Of a stretch of DNA of 64,000 nucleotides, positions 1 through 9,600 are shown one piece after another. How positions within the stretch are numbered: position 1 is the stretch's first letter; each line of letters starts with the position of its first letter. This DNA is from an uncultured Clostridia bacterium. GTDB taxonomy: Bacteria; Bacillota; Clostridia; Christensenellales; Pumilibacteraceae. A program made the position numbers and the translations under genes. Where the stretch lies: positions 3,358 through 67,357 of the forward strand of contig CAKQVV010000001.1 in assembly GCA_934277845.1 (NCBI GenBank), read 5' to 3'. The notes beneath the pieces are model-generated. The model was not told the origin of the DNA. It made no database searches and worked only from the letters and a program-made list of their open reading frames with translations.

Positions 1-341
1 CCTTCGATGCCGTTCGCTTCGCCCTGCGCTTTGAGTTCTTCGAGTTTCGCGTTGTCCGCGGCGTCGAAGTTAAGGACGAACGCGCCGTTTCGCCTGAACG
101 GAAAGTCCAGCGTTTTGGCTTCGCTCTCCATAAGGCGCGCGCCCTCGACGTTGAACTTTGCTTTCAGCGTGCCGGTGTGCGCGTCGAAACCGGCGTGTAC
201 GATGCCCGAGTTCGCTTTGCTCGTGCCGGTTGCCACGTCGTCGTTGCGTTCGATCACGGTGACGCACGCGTCATAAGCCGTGAGTTCGCGCGCGACCGCA
301 CAGCCGATTACGCCGCCGCCGATTACTATGATTTTTGCCAT
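1..341 (-). CDS. FAD-dependent oxidoreductase, GlpA/LhgO-like (N-terminal part only)
   Basis: The reading frame starts at the ATG complementary to 339-341, after a GGAGGC ribosome site, and runs off the left edge, so only about 113 residues are visible. It opens with MAKIIVIGGGVIGCAVAREL, a Rossmann FAD-binding motif (GxGxxG, here GGGVIG). Further on are VIERN, the acidic end of the second strand that binds the FAD ribose, and the block KANSGIVHAGFDA, which is typical of the glycerol-3-phosphate dehydrogenase / L-2-hydroxyglutarate oxidase (DAO) family. In Clostridia such genes often sit beside a second FAD/NAD subunit and a small DUF1667 protein, but that context lies outside the window. Family assignment is firm; the substrate is not determinable from this fragment. 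Confidence 0.85.
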   Translation of the reverse strand, partial: MAKIIVIGGGVIGCAVARELTAYDACVTVIERNDDVATGTSKANSGIVHAGFDAHTGTLKAKFNVEGARLMESEAKTLDFPFRRNGAFVLNFDAADNAKLEELKAQGEANGIE

Positions 342-588
342 TACTGCCTCCGTAAGTATTATCCCCGGGTTTCCGGATTTTCCGGCGAATAAGACGCAAA
401 AAAATCGCGGCACGACAAAACACGCGTTTTGCCGATCTCCGCGACTCTCTATCTCTTAAGCGTAGATCCGTAAACCGAAACAACGGATATTCTTGATATC
501 GTTATTGTAACACTATCGCCGCCAGTTTGTCAACGGTTTTTTCGGGTATCGCCGCGATAAGTCGTCATAACCGGTCGGAACAGCGGTT

Positions 589-629
589 CCGTGTCGGGGA
601 TCCTCACGCGCTTCGCGCTCAGGGTGACG
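589..629 (-). repeat. Variable-hairpin repeat, copy A
   Basis: Read on the minus strand it has the flanks CGTCACCCTGAG and GAGGATCCCCGACACGG around a short GCGC-GAA-GCGC hairpin. The same flanks with different hairpins occur at 690-762, 39856-39902, 39963-40023 and 59452-59500. It lies in a 520-nt gap (342-861) that holds no credible gene. Confidence 0.6.
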
Positions 630-689
630 AGGGAACAGTCAGGCTGCTCGTTCGATTTTAAAATTTAACGCACAGTTTCCGTTTTTAAC

Positions 690-762
690 CGTCATTCAGA
701 GGAGCATTGATATTGCCCCGCTGTTTCGGGCAATATCAATGCGACGTGGAATCCCCCGCATG
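690..762 (+). repeat. Variable-hairpin repeat, copy B
   Basis: CGTCATTCAGAG at 690-701 and CGTGGAATCCCCCGCATG at 745-762 flank a perfect 15-bp stem (704-718 paired with 728-742, 9-nt loop). This is the longest stem in the family, and its sequence is unrelated to the stems of the other copies. Confidence 0.7.
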
Positions 763-802
763 AAACAAGTTATTATCCTTATAATCTCCCGTGTGTAAAC
801 GA

Positions 803-831
803 AAACCCGTAACCTGGCGGTTACGGGTTTT
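803..831 (-). terminator. Bidirectional intrinsic terminator
   Basis: A hairpin with arms AAACCCGTAACC and GGTTACGGGTTT around TGGC, with T residues next to both arms. It lies about 30 nt beyond the stop of the lipoprotein gene ending at 862 and probably ends that transcript. Confidence 0.75.
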
Positions 832-861
832 ATCGTACTGTTTAATAGCGGTTACAAAATC

Positions 862-1878
862 TTATTCAAACAAGTCGCCGGTGCTCTGTGCAATGGTAAG
901 GAAGAAATCGACTATACCCTTTGCGGTGGTCGTGACGTTTTCGAGCGTCGCTTCTTCGTATTTGTCGAACGAGGGGAACTTAACGCCCTTGTCGGTCTTT
1001 TCGACGGAGCCTTCCACTTTGGTGGTGGTAATTTCTTTTTCGTTGCGGGTAGCCTTGACGTCGCATTTAACTTTTACGCCGACAAGTCCCTTGTTGTTGT
1101 CGAGGACGACGATAACGTAGTATTCTTTGAGTTCCAGTTCCGCTTTGCGATCGCCTATGCCGAGTTTTGCGTAAGCGTCTTTATCGACGGCATACTTGAT
1201 TTTGGTCATGTCGTCCGTCTTGTCCATGTAGACTTTGACGCCCGCTTCGCGCAACGCTTCTGCCGATTCCATAACGATTTCGCCGGCAAATTCGGTAAGC
1301 ATGCCGAAATTCACTATGTTTTTGACGCTGACGCTGAGCGCGCCGGTAAACGCGGTGGTAACTTTCAGTTTGGAGTCCATCGGATCGGTCGCCTTAAAAC
1401 CCTTGTTCTCTGCTTTTACGTTGAGATAAAGGTTGCCGTCTTTGGAATAAACCTCCGATTTAAGGGTGCTGTCGATCGTTTCTTTGATAGTGCTCTTGAT
1501 TTTTACTTCGCTCTTTGCCGCCATTTCGAGTTTGTCGTTGTTGACGCAAATCTCTTCGGACGTCTTGGCATCGTATCTGACTTTTTTGCCGCCGGATTCC
1601 TTGTACTCGAGGTTGATTTTAAGTTCGGCTTTCGCGCCGGAAACTTCCGCTTCGTTTGCGGCGGCGAGGCGAACGTCCTTGCTTCCCGAGGTCGTCTTGC
1701 CGTCGAGCAAGCCGTTGATCCCGCTCTTAAAAGCAACCTGTGCGTCGGCTACCGTAGTGTTATACTCTTCGCCGGTGACTTCTTTGTAGTTGCCGTCGAA
1801 CGTGCTGCCGCAAGCCGCGAGCGTGAATACCATCACTGCGGAAAGGGCAAGGCACACAAGACCTTTTAATTTTTTCAT
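862..1878 (-). CDS. Uncharacterised lipoprotein
   Basis: 338 residues. The N-terminus is a classic lipoprotein signal: two lysines, a hydrophobic stretch, then the lipobox FTLAAC with the modified cysteine at residue 23. The mature part is rich in K, E, D, T and V and alternates short beta-type stretches, which suggests an extracellular beta-rich protein anchored to the membrane. No catalytic motif or known domain is recognised. GGAGGAA precedes the start, a consensus promoter lies at 1909-1937 and a terminator at 803-831, so it is transcribed alone. Similar lysine-rich lipoproteins of unknown role are common in gut Clostridia. Function unknown. Confidence 0.8.
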   Translation of the reverse strand: MKKLKGLVCLALSAVMVFTLAACGSTFDGNYKEVTGEEYNTTVADAQVAFKSGINGLLDGKTTSGSKDVRLAAANEAEVSGAKAELKINLEYKESGGKKVRYDAKTSEEICVNNDKLEMAAKSEVKIKSTIKETIDSTLKSEVYSKDGNLYLNVKAENKGFKATDPMDSKLKVTTAFTGALSVSVKNIVNFGMLTEFAGEIVMESAEALREAGVKVYMDKTDDMTKIKYAVDKDAYAKLGIGDRKAELELKEYYVIVVLDNNKGLVGVKVKCDVKATRNEKEITTTKVEGSVEKTDKGVKFPSFDKYEEATLENVTTTAKGIVDFFLTIAQSTGDLFE

Positions 1879-1908
1879 TATTCTGTTCCTCCGAATATTA
1901 TTGACTAT

Positions 1909-1937
1909 ATTTTACTATCGACTTTGCACGTTGTCAA
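1909..1937 (-). promoter_or_regulatory. Promoter of the lipoprotein gene at 862-1878
   Basis: On the minus strand, TTGACA (932-937 of the 1000s) is followed by a 17-nt spacer and TAAAAT (1909-1914), about 30 nt before the start codon. Confidence 0.7.
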
Positions 1938-1967
1938 GCGCGTATCCGGAATTTGACGCGTTAATTA

Positions 1968-1987
1968 TACTGATATAAAAATCAGTA
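1968..1987 (-). terminator. Possible weak terminator after the PII-like gene
   Basis: TACTGAT and ATCAGTA form a 7-bp AT-rich stem around a 6-nt loop just past the stop at 1994, followed on the minus strand by TAATT. It is too weak to be certain. Confidence 0.35.
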
Positions 1988-1993
1988 ATATTA

Positions 1994-2911
1994 TCACGAA
2001 AGTTTAGCGATGCTTTCGACGGGAAGCGCGATAACAACTGCATTTGCTTCGCTGCGCACGCCGTGCTCGGCATTGAGCGCATTCATGATGTCGGCGCGTT
2101 TGTCTTTGGGAGCCAGAATCGCCACGACGTCGCGCTCGGACGTGAAACTTGCGTTGAACAAACTGTCGGTGTCCTCGTTGGACGTCTGACGTGCGCGGAT
2201 AAGCGTGCCGCCTCTCGCCCCGCCCTTTTTCGCGGTGGCAACCACTTCGTCGGCATAGCCCTGATTTACCGTAATAAGTATGAGAGTGTAAGCGTCGGTC
2301 ATTTTCTTTTTTGCCTCCTGCGGCGTTTTGCCGGATTTGAGTTCGAGTGCCTTTATGAGGATATTCGGCGCTGCGGACAGGCGCATGCTGAACACAATGC
2401 CCTTGCTGCCGAAGTTGCCGGCGAGCTGGTCGGACAACTTATTCATCATTGCGGCAGCCGCGCCCGAGTCGGTCATACTGATTACGACGTCCTTTTCGGT
2501 GCTTTCCAAGCCCAGTATGTCGAGTATGTCCGAACTCGCCGTGCCGTTACCCATGCAAACTTCGGATAAAAATATGCCGTTCTTTTGCAGTATTTCGCGG
2601 AACCTGACGCTTTTGCCGCGTTCGACTACCGCAACGAGCATGCGCGGCGCGGCGGGCGGCTCAGGCGTTTCGTTCTCGTTCTTTTTGGTTTTTCCGCCGC
2701 GTCCTCGCACGGTAGACATCATTATGTCCTGAATCTTTTCGAAAGCGCGGTTTTCTTTTTCCGGTTTTTTCGTTTTTGCCGATCCGGCTTCGGACAATGC
2801 GATATTCTCTTTCGCGGCGGTTCCCGCAGCGGCGGAGGCTTCTTCGTTTGCGCCGGCGTTCGTCGTTTGCGTTTCTTGCGCGGCGTTCGTTTTTTTAATT
2901 TCGTCGGTCAT
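1994..2911 (-). CDS. Tandem PII-like (nitrogen regulator-like) protein
   Basis: 305 residues. Residues 1 to about 85 are a low-complexity A/E/K/T-rich tail without a signal peptide. Two PII-like ferredoxin folds follow: about 90-200 (starting RMLVAVVERGK) and about 208-305 (starting LILITVNQGYADEVV). The second keeps the block AKKGGARGGTLIRARQ, which corresponds to the T-loop base of PII proteins. PII proteins sense ATP/ADP and small metabolites and bind transporters or enzymes. The gene lies 12 nt downstream of, and in one operon with, the DUF1538 membrane protein, so it is probably the cytoplasmic sensor of that protein. AAGGAGG precedes the ATG. Fold assignment is good; ligand and partner are inference. 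Confidence 0.75.
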   Translation of the reverse strand: MTDEIKKTNAAQETQTTNAGANEEASAAAGTAAKENIALSEAGSAKTKKPEKENRAFEKIQDIMMSTVRGRGGKTKKNENETPEPPAAPRMLVAVVERGKSVRFREILQKNGIFLSEVCMGNGTASSDILDILGLESTEKDVVISMTDSGAAAAMMNKLSDQLAGNFGSKGIVFSMRLSAAPNILIKALELKSGKTPQEAKKKMTDAYTLILITVNQGYADEVVATAKKGGARGGTLIRARQTSNEDTDSLFNASFTSERDVVAILAPKDKRADIMNALNAEHGVRSEANAVVIALPVESIAKLS

Positions 2912-2923
2912 ATTGCCGCCTCC

Positions 2924-4471
2924 TTAATCGAAGTACACGATACAATCGTCGGTCTTGCCGAGTGCGTTTTCGTAGTTACGCCCGGCGATCTTTTTCTTGA
3001 CCACGGCGTAAAAGCCGAGAAGCTGAATCGTGACGAGCGGAGTCATCGCGACCATTGCGACTATGCCGAAAGCGTCGCTCAGGATATTGCCGCCCAGCGC
3101 GGTGCACGCGCCCATGGCGAGCGGCAGCAGAAACGTCGCGGTCATCGGTCCGCTGGCGACTCCGCCGGCATCGAACGCCACGCCCGTGTAGATCTGCGGA
3201 ACGAAGAACGACATGCCGAGCGCGATCGCATAGCCGGGGATCAGGAACCAGAGTATCGAAATACCGGTGAGAATACGGAGCATTGCGATGCCGACGGACA
3301 CGCATACGCCGACGGACAGCGCGATACCTATCGAACGCTGGGAAATCGAACCGTTGCTGACTTCTTCGACCTGTTTTTTCAGGACGTGGACGGCAGGTTC
3401 GGCGGCGACGATAAAGTAACCGACGACCATGCCGACGGGGATAAGCAACCATTTATACGCGCTGCCCGCAAGTTTGACGCCGATAAGGTGACCGACGGGC
3501 ATAAAGCCGACGTTCACTCCGGTAAGGAAAAGTACCAAGCCGAGGTACGTATAGACAAAGCCCGCGATGATACGGATCAACTGGTGTTTTTTGAATCTTT
3601 TCGTGACGAGTTCGAACAGCAAAAACATGAGCGCGATGGGCGCGAGCGCGACGACGACTTCCTTGAAGTAACCGGGCGATCTGGTGAGGAACTCGACCGC
3701 CGCGTCCTTGACGGTCACGATGTCGGGCACCGGCGTGGTTTCGGGAACGATCGTCACGTCCTTTTTGACGATGCCCAGCACCAAAACGGCGATGATCGGA
3801 CCGATACTGCACATGGCGACCATACCGAAACTGTCGGACTGCGAGCCGCGGCTGCCGCCGAGCGACGCAAGACCTATGCCCAGCGCCATGATGAACGGCA
3901 CGGTGATGGGACCGGTGGTTACGCCGCCCGAGTCGAACGATACCGGGATAAAACTCGGGTTAATCGCGGCGACGACCGCCGTGAGCGCGAACACAATGCC
4001 ATAAAAGACTATGAGCGTGTACGAAAGCGGTATTTTGAGCGCGGTGCGCAATAGCGACAACAGCATAAACACGCCTACGCCTATCGCGACCGACAGAATT
4101 ATCGTCATGTTCGGAATACCGGTAAGTTGCGTAGCGAGCACGATGAGATCGGGTTCCGCGATCGTCACGAGTATGCCGAGAACAAGACACAGCACGGCGG
4201 GGATAAGTTTGTTTTTTACCCTCGCCATCGACGAGCCGATGCCGTCGCCCATGGGCATCATCGACATGTCGACGCCCAGCGTAAACAGCGCCATGCCGAA
4301 AATAAGCAACAACGCGCCGAACATGAAAAGCACGATCGGACCGGGTTCGAGCGGTACGAACGTTATCGACAATATAAGCACTATAACCGTGATCGGAAGC
4401 ACGGAAGAAAACGCTTCGGAAAATTTTTCTCCGAGTTTTTTGTTAAGCGATAAGTCTTGCATAAGTTTCAT
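2924..4471 (-). CDS. DUF1538 integral membrane protein (duplicated)
   Basis: 515 residues with about a dozen hydrophobic segments in two homologous halves. Each half contains the DUF1538 signature: FDSGGVTTGPITVPFI near residue 195 and FDAGGVASGPMTATFL near residue 430, both followed by a second glycine-rich stretch and a SDSFG/SDAFG motif. The inverted or duplicated design and the conserved G/S/T-rich hairpins look like a transporter or channel, but the family is biochemically uncharacterised. It is the first gene of a two-gene operon with the tandem PII-like protein, a pairing that recalls AmtB-GlnK. The promoter is at 4560-4588. AAGGAAC lies upstream of the ATG. The substrate is unknown. 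Confidence 0.8.
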   Translation of the reverse strand: MKLMQDLSLNKKLGEKFSEAFSSVLPITVIVLILSITFVPLEPGPIVLFMFGALLLIFGMALFTLGVDMSMMPMGDGIGSSMARVKNKLIPAVLCLVLGILVTIAEPDLIVLATQLTGIPNMTIILSVAIGVGVFMLLSLLRTALKIPLSYTLIVFYGIVFALTAVVAAINPSFIPVSFDSGGVTTGPITVPFIMALGIGLASLGGSRGSQSDSFGMVAMCSIGPIIAVLVLGIVKKDVTIVPETTPVPDIVTVKDAAVEFLTRSPGYFKEVVVALAPIALMFLLFELVTKRFKKHQLIRIIAGFVYTYLGLVLFLTGVNVGFMPVGHLIGVKLAGSAYKWLLIPVGMVVGYFIVAAEPAVHVLKKQVEEVSNGSISQRSIGIALSVGVCVSVGIAMLRILTGISILWFLIPGYAIALGMSFFVPQIYTGVAFDAGGVASGPMTATFLLPLAMGACTALGGNILSDAFGIVAMVAMTPLVTIQLLGFYAVVKKKIAGRNYENALGKTDDCIVYFD

Positions 4472-4559
4472 GGGCGGCTGTTCCTTTTCCCGGGCATTAA
4501 ACCGTCGGCAAATCGCGATTTTCCGTCGATTTTATTCAAATAAAGTTATTACGATATAT

Positions 4560-4588
4560 ATTATAATAAAATTTTGTTCCTATGTCAA
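4560..4588 (-). promoter_or_regulatory. Promoter of the DUF1538/PII-like operon
   Basis: A perfect TTGACA (4583-4588) with a 17-nt spacer and a perfect TATAAT (4560-4565) on the minus strand. The leader of about 85 nt carries the palindrome AAATCGCGATTT at 4510-4521. Confidence 0.8.
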
Positions 4589-4691
4589 TTTTTTCGTCGT
4601 CGAAAAAACTTACTCGTTTTGATTTTAAGTATATTTTTGCAATAAAAAACGCGGTTTTTACTAACGATAAAGATATTCGGTCGTTTCGTTC

Positions 4692-5438
4692 CTACACTAC
4701 TTTAATCCGGAGTTCGGACGGGGAAACGCCGCGGCGTTTTTTCATAAGTCGGGAGAAATATTTGGGATCGGTGAAACCGGCGGCTTCGGCGGCTTCGGTG
4801 ACCGAACGCCCGAAAACCGCGATTTCGTCGCGGGCGTAGTCCAGCCGCAATTCTATTATGTAATCGACGGGCGAAAGGTTAAATCGGTCGTAAAACCTGC
4901 GCCGCAGCGTCGACTCGCTGACGCCCACCGCCCTGCACACGTCCTCGATTTTCAGTTCCGGATCGCGGAAGTTTTCGCCGATGAACGAAGTCGCATGCAT
5001 AAGCGCGGCATCGCCCTCTCCTCCCGTGCGACACAGAAGCGACAGCACTTCGTAAAATCTTGCGGTCGCATGCATTTTATACCCCGGTTCTTTTCCGCCG
5101 AACGCCGTCACCGCGCCGGCAAAAAGTTCGGCAATCTTTTCCGAGCCGCGGAAAATCGCGGGTTTTACCCACTCGCCGTCTATTTCTGCGGTGAAGTGAA
5201 ACACGAGAATTTCGGTAGCGGAATAGTCCGCCTCGTATTCTTTGTTCGCCGGCACGAACAGCACTTCGCCCGCGTGAAGGTCGTAAGTTCCGTCGTCCAT
5301 TTTTATCTTGCCTTCGCCCACCAGCCGAAGCGACAGCGCGTGATACGGCCGCGCTTTCACGACGATTTTACGGCTTTCCCAGGTCATGCGCCCCGCCGTG
5401 ACTATGTTTGCGGCAAAATCCGCCCGCTCGAAAAACAT
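4692..5438 (-). CDS. AraC-family transcriptional regulator
   Basis: 248 residues from the ATG complementary to 5436-5438, chosen because AAGGAGCGG lies just upstream; a longer frame to 5477 lacks such a site. The N-terminal part (about 15-95) is a cupin-like sensor (HAGEVLFVPANKEYEADY). The C-terminal 100 residues carry the two helix-turn-helices of AraC proteins: VCRAVGVSESTLRRRFYDRF and VTEAAEAAGFTDPKYFSRLMKKRRGVSPSELR. Such proteins activate sugar-use genes on binding a saccharide. Its neighbours are the DUF1538 operon downstream on the same strand and the divergent EamA exporter at 5643-6608, the more likely target. Ligand unknown. Confidence 0.85.
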   Translation of the reverse strand: MFFERADFAANIVTAGRMTWESRKIVVKARPYHALSLRLVGEGKIKMDDGTYDLHAGEVLFVPANKEYEADYSATEILVFHFTAEIDGEWVKPAIFRGSEKIAELFAGAVTAFGGKEPGYKMHATARFYEVLSLLCRTGGEGDAALMHATSFIGENFRDPELKIEDVCRAVGVSESTLRRRFYDRFNLSPVDYIIELRLDYARDEIAVFGRSVTEAAEAAGFTDPKYFSRLMKKRRGVSPSELRIKVV

Positions 5439-5582
5439 ATTCCGCTCCTTTTTCTTGTCATTGCTCCCGCACCGCAAACACGCTTTCCGTGCGCGGCACG
5501 GCTACCGGTATATTTTAGCCTAAATGCGGATTCAGGTCAACCATTTTGACGGAATAGTCCACCCGATTTATCGCGGCGCAGG

Positions 5583-5611
5583 TTGTAAAAGCCGTGCGCG
5601 CGATTTATAAT
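5583..5611 (+). promoter_or_regulatory. Promoter of the EamA exporter gene
   Basis: TTGTAA (5583-5588), 17-nt spacer, TATAAT (5606-5611). The -10 box overlaps an upstream in-frame ATG at 5610, which rules that codon out as the translation start from this promoter. Confidence 0.55.
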
Positions 5612-5642
5612 GAACAAAGAAATACCTCAAGAGAATCCCATA

Positions 5643-6608
5643 ATGATATATTTCGCATTTTTGCTCGTCGCGCTCTGCAACTCGACGGCGAGCGTTTCCA
5701 CCAAATTCAATACGCGCATCGGCGGCAAAGTCGCGCTTTTTAACTTCGTCCGCGCGCTGGTGCCGCTTGCGGTTTTCGTGCTTGCGGCGGTCATGACGGG
5801 CGAAGAAATTACTCCGCTTACCATGCTCTGCGGCGTGATTTACGGTGCGGCGATGACGGCGGCGACGCGCACCGGCTATACCGCGCTTGCGCTCGGTCCC
5901 ATGGGTATCACGAGCGCGATCGCGCAATGCTCGCTAGTCCCCGTCACGGTGTGGTGCGTGTTCGTGGACGGCGAACCATTCACCGCATTGAAAGCCGTCG
6001 GAATCTGTCTTGCCGTCGCCGCGCTGGTCGTGATGAACGCCGAAAAACCCGATCGCGACTATCCGCACAAGAAAAAATGGCTGATTTTCTCGTTCCTCAC
6101 CCTGCTGTTCAACGCCGTGTGTTCGGTCACGATCACGCTGGCAAACAAGCACGGGGCAGGCGGCGGCGCGTGGTTTACCGCGTTTTCCTACGTCGTGGCG
6201 GTGCCGGTGTTCGGCGGAGTTTTCCTGTACGGCATCGTTGCCGAAAAACGCAAAGCCGCACCGCTCACGGCAATCGCCGGAAATAACGCCGGAAGTTTTC
6301 CTGCGGACGAAACGGCACAAGATAAAAACGGCGGACAAACGCAAGAAAAAGTTGCAACGAAGTCCAAAACGCCGAAAACGGCTGTGTTAGGCGGGCTGGC
6401 GGGTTTCACCACGGCGGCAAGCGCGTTCACGACGTTTTTGCTCGCGTCGAAGTCGCAGGGTTCGATACTGTTCCCGGCGATCGCGGTGGTCACGCTGCTC
6501 GCGTCGTTCGTTGCCGGCACGGTGATTTTTCGCGAAAAACCGACGGTAAAGCGCGTGATCGCGATCGTGCTCGCCGCCGCGATTTTTATACTGAAATTCG
6601 CCGTGTAA
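5643..6608 (+). CDS. EamA/DMT-superfamily membrane transporter
   Basis: 321 residues from the ATG at 5643; the in-frame ATG at 5610 sits inside the -10 box and is unlikely to be used. About ten hydrophobic helices fall into two five-helix halves, as in drug/metabolite exporters. The first half opens with MIYFAFLLVALCNSTASVSTKF. The halves are separated by a hydrophilic linker of some 45 residues (about 205-250, rich in K, T, N and Q) that is longer than usual. Members export metabolites, amino acids or drugs by proton exchange. Divergent from the AraC gene at 4692-5438, which may control it. Substrate not predictable. Confidence 0.75.
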   Translation: MIYFAFLLVALCNSTASVSTKFNTRIGGKVALFNFVRALVPLAVFVLAAVMTGEEITPLTMLCGVIYGAAMTAATRTGYTALALGPMGITSAIAQCSLVPVTVWCVFVDGEPFTALKAVGICLAVAALVVMNAEKPDRDYPHKKKWLIFSFLTLLFNAVCSVTITLANKHGAGGGAWFTAFSYVVAVPVFGGVFLYGIVAEKRKAAPLTAIAGNNAGSFPADETAQDKNGGQTQEKVATKSKTPKTAVLGGLAGFTTAASAFTTFLLASKSQGSILFPAIAVVTLLASFVAGTVIFREKPTVKRVIAIVLAAAIFILKFAV

Positions 6609-6631
6609 AAAACGCGCAAGCGTATAGAAAA

Positions 6632-6667
6632 AAAACGGCGTCGCATAGATAACGACGACGGTCTTTT
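6632..6667. terminator. Possible bidirectional terminator
   Basis: A run of A, an imperfect stem containing CGTCG/CGACG, and a run of T between the convergent EamA and leucine-rich-repeat genes. The position fits a shared terminator; the stem is imperfect. Confidence 0.4.
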
Positions 6668-6686
6668 TGTATTCAATTAAATGCGA

Positions 6687-9600
6687 TCACTCGCCGGCAG
6701 CGGGACTTTTGGTAAACGCCGCGTTCGACGACTTTAACAACTCGGCGGCACTCGCGGGATCGGAAAGCGTCGCTTCGTCTACCGCCGTTTCGCCGCCGAA
6801 CCAGCCGGCAGGATCGGCAAAGTTAAGTTCGGTGAGCGCGGTGCCCAGGAAAGCACCCGCGCCGATTGCCGTCACTTTGCCGGGCACGGTGAGGGCGGTC
6901 AGCGCAACGGCGTAGTGGAACGCGCTCGCCCCGATCGTCGTCACCGAGTCCGCAAGCGTCACGGACGTAAGCCGCGGACAATTACGGAAAGCCTCGTCGC
7001 CGATCGTCTTTACGCCGTCACTGATCGTAACGCGCTCGAGCGTTTCGTTGAACGCGAACGCCTTTGCCGCCAACGTTTCGCCGCCGTTCACCGTCAGGTT
7101 TTTAACCCCGTACGGCACTATTCCGACCGCGCCTGCGGGAACGGACAACGTCTCGGGATGTGAGGTCCAGAACACGTCGCCGTTAATATTCACGCTCGTA
7201 CATAAAATCGTGACGTCGTTCAGCGCGGCGCAGTTGCCGAAGGCACAATCGCCGATGCTCGCCACACTTCCGCCGAGCGTAATGGAAACAAGGTTTTTTG
7301 CATGACGGAACGCGCCCGATGCAACCGATTTCATGAAACTCGGCGATCTGAACACGGTATCCGGCTTTGCAACCGCATAGCGCACCAGTAATCCGCTGAA
7401 TTTGTCATAAAGGTCGCCGTTGTAGGCGATATATTGAATGTTATTCTTATCCACTGTAAACTCGGCAAGACGCTCGTTCAGGTGGAACACGCCGTCGCCG
7501 ATACTCGTCACGGAAGCGGGGATCGCATATTCGGTCACGGCACAGCCGGCAAAAGCCGCGTCGCCTATCGTCATGACGCTGATACCGATATTTACGTCGG
7601 TAAGCGCGGTGCAACCGTCGAACGCGTGTGCGGCGATTATCGTCACTTGCCGCCCGGTGTCGACCGTCTTTATGCTCGTACAACGTGCAAACGCGTGCTC
7701 GCCTATTTCGTTTACGTCGTCGGGAACGACCACGTCGGTGACGAGCGCGTCGCCTACGTACAGATCATACGAAGAGAAAGTATATTTGCCGAAACCGAAA
7801 CTCATCCAGCCGAGAACGTCGGGCGCGTGTACGGTTTTCAGGTTCTCGAGTTCTGCGAAAGCGTACTCTCCGACGGTCATTCTCAGCGTGGCGAAAGTGA
7901 CGTCCTCCAACGCCTTGCTTCCGTAAAACGCACGTTGACCGATGTTTTCGACGCTCTCCGGCAATGTGATCGTTTTCAGCGAGCCGCACTCCGAGAACGT
8001 GTACTCGCCTATCGTTTTCACCGCCGGCATATCGACCGAAACGAGGTTTTCGCAATAACGGAACGCGTCGTCGCCGATCACCGTGGTTTTCGGCAGCGAA
8101 ACCGTTTCGAGCAAAGGCTGCCTCGTAAAATATCCCGACTTGATCTCGCCGCCGTCGTTTACGGTCGCGTGCTTTACGGTAAATCCGTTGAAAGCCGCGG
8201 CTGGTGCAGTGGCGTAATCGGCACTGCAATCCGCAAACGCAAGAGATTCCAAGTCTGCAGTAGCCGGAACGTACACCCTCTCGAAACGTCCGCTGAACGC
8301 GTAAGAATCGATCGTTTCCACGCTGTCGGGCAAAATCAGGTTTTTGAGATCGGTACTCCTTGTAAACGCGTAACTTTGAATAATTCGCAACGCATCGCCA
8401 AAATCTATTTCGGTGAGCGGACAACCGTTGAAAGCATTGTGCCCTATTTCGGTCACGCCGTCAAGAGTAAGCGACGCAAGCGGCGAGCCGTCGATATTGA
8501 ATAACCCCGCGGGCACCGCTCCCGATCCTCTTAAAGTTACTTTTTTAAGTTTTTCTCTGGGGAACGAACTTGCAATAGACAGCGGAATATCCGCGATTTC
8601 CACCTGATCACCGAACGCGTCGGGCATAAGCGTTTTTATATTGCCGCGAAGCGTGACTTCTTTCAGCGGCGCACCTTCAAACACGCGGTAACCAGTCGTC
8701 AGGTCGTCGCCGTCGATTTCGATTTTGTCGATCGAAGTACCGGCAAACGCGCACTCGCCGAGCGATCTGATTTTTCCGCGGAAAGTCGCGGCGGTAATTC
8801 CCGCACATTCGCTGAACGCGTACTCGCCGATCTCCGTCACGCCGGCGGGGAAATCGACTGCGGAAAGACCGTCGCAACGCGAAAACGCGAAATTCCCGAT
8901 CTTAATCAGCGACGCGGGAAAATTCAACGTGCCGAGTTTTTCGCAACGGGAAAACGCGCTTTCGCCTATTTCGGTCAATCTCTCGCCGAACGTAACCGCC
9001 GTGAGGTTTACGCAACCCTGAAACGCGCCCTGCGGAATAATCGCAACGCCCGCAAGGGTTGCGGAAGTCAGCGCGCTCATGTCCGCAAACGCATACGTGC
9101 CTATCGTTTCCAGCGACGCGGGTAAATTAAGCGCAGTCACTTTATCGAGCGCGTAAAACGCACTGTCGCCTATCGATTTAAGGTTATTCCCCAGCTTGAC
9201 GACGGAAATATTATTGCAACCGGAGAAAGGGGTTTTACCGACGGAAACCGCCGCCGAAAGGTCGACGGACGAAAGCAGTCTGCACCCAGACAGCGCGCTG
9301 TCGCCGATTTCTTTTACTTTCCCGAGGTCGATCGAACTCATTGCGTCACAACCCTCAAAAGCGTAACTGCCTATTTTTTTCACGCTGCCAAGATCGATTT
9401 CGGTCAGACCGGTGCACATACAGAATGCCTCGTCGCCGATTACCTTCACGCTGTCGCCGATCGTCACGCTTCTTAAATCCACGCAGTCCTTGAAAGCACG
9501 CGCGGGCAATACTTCGCCCGCCGTGATATTTACGACGCACATATTCCGGCAATCGAAGAATCCGAGCGCGAACGCAGGCCCGGTAAACGACGAGCACCTC

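Noticed and set aside
2585..4054. Plus-strand open frame of 489 codons opposite the DUF1538 and PII-like genes
   Set aside because: Composition is dominated by R, D and H as expected for the antisense of a GC-rich coding strand; it spans two well-supported genes.
5610..5642. Upstream ATG of the EamA gene as translation start
   Set aside because: It overlaps the -10 box TATAAT at 5606-5611 and has no ribosome site.
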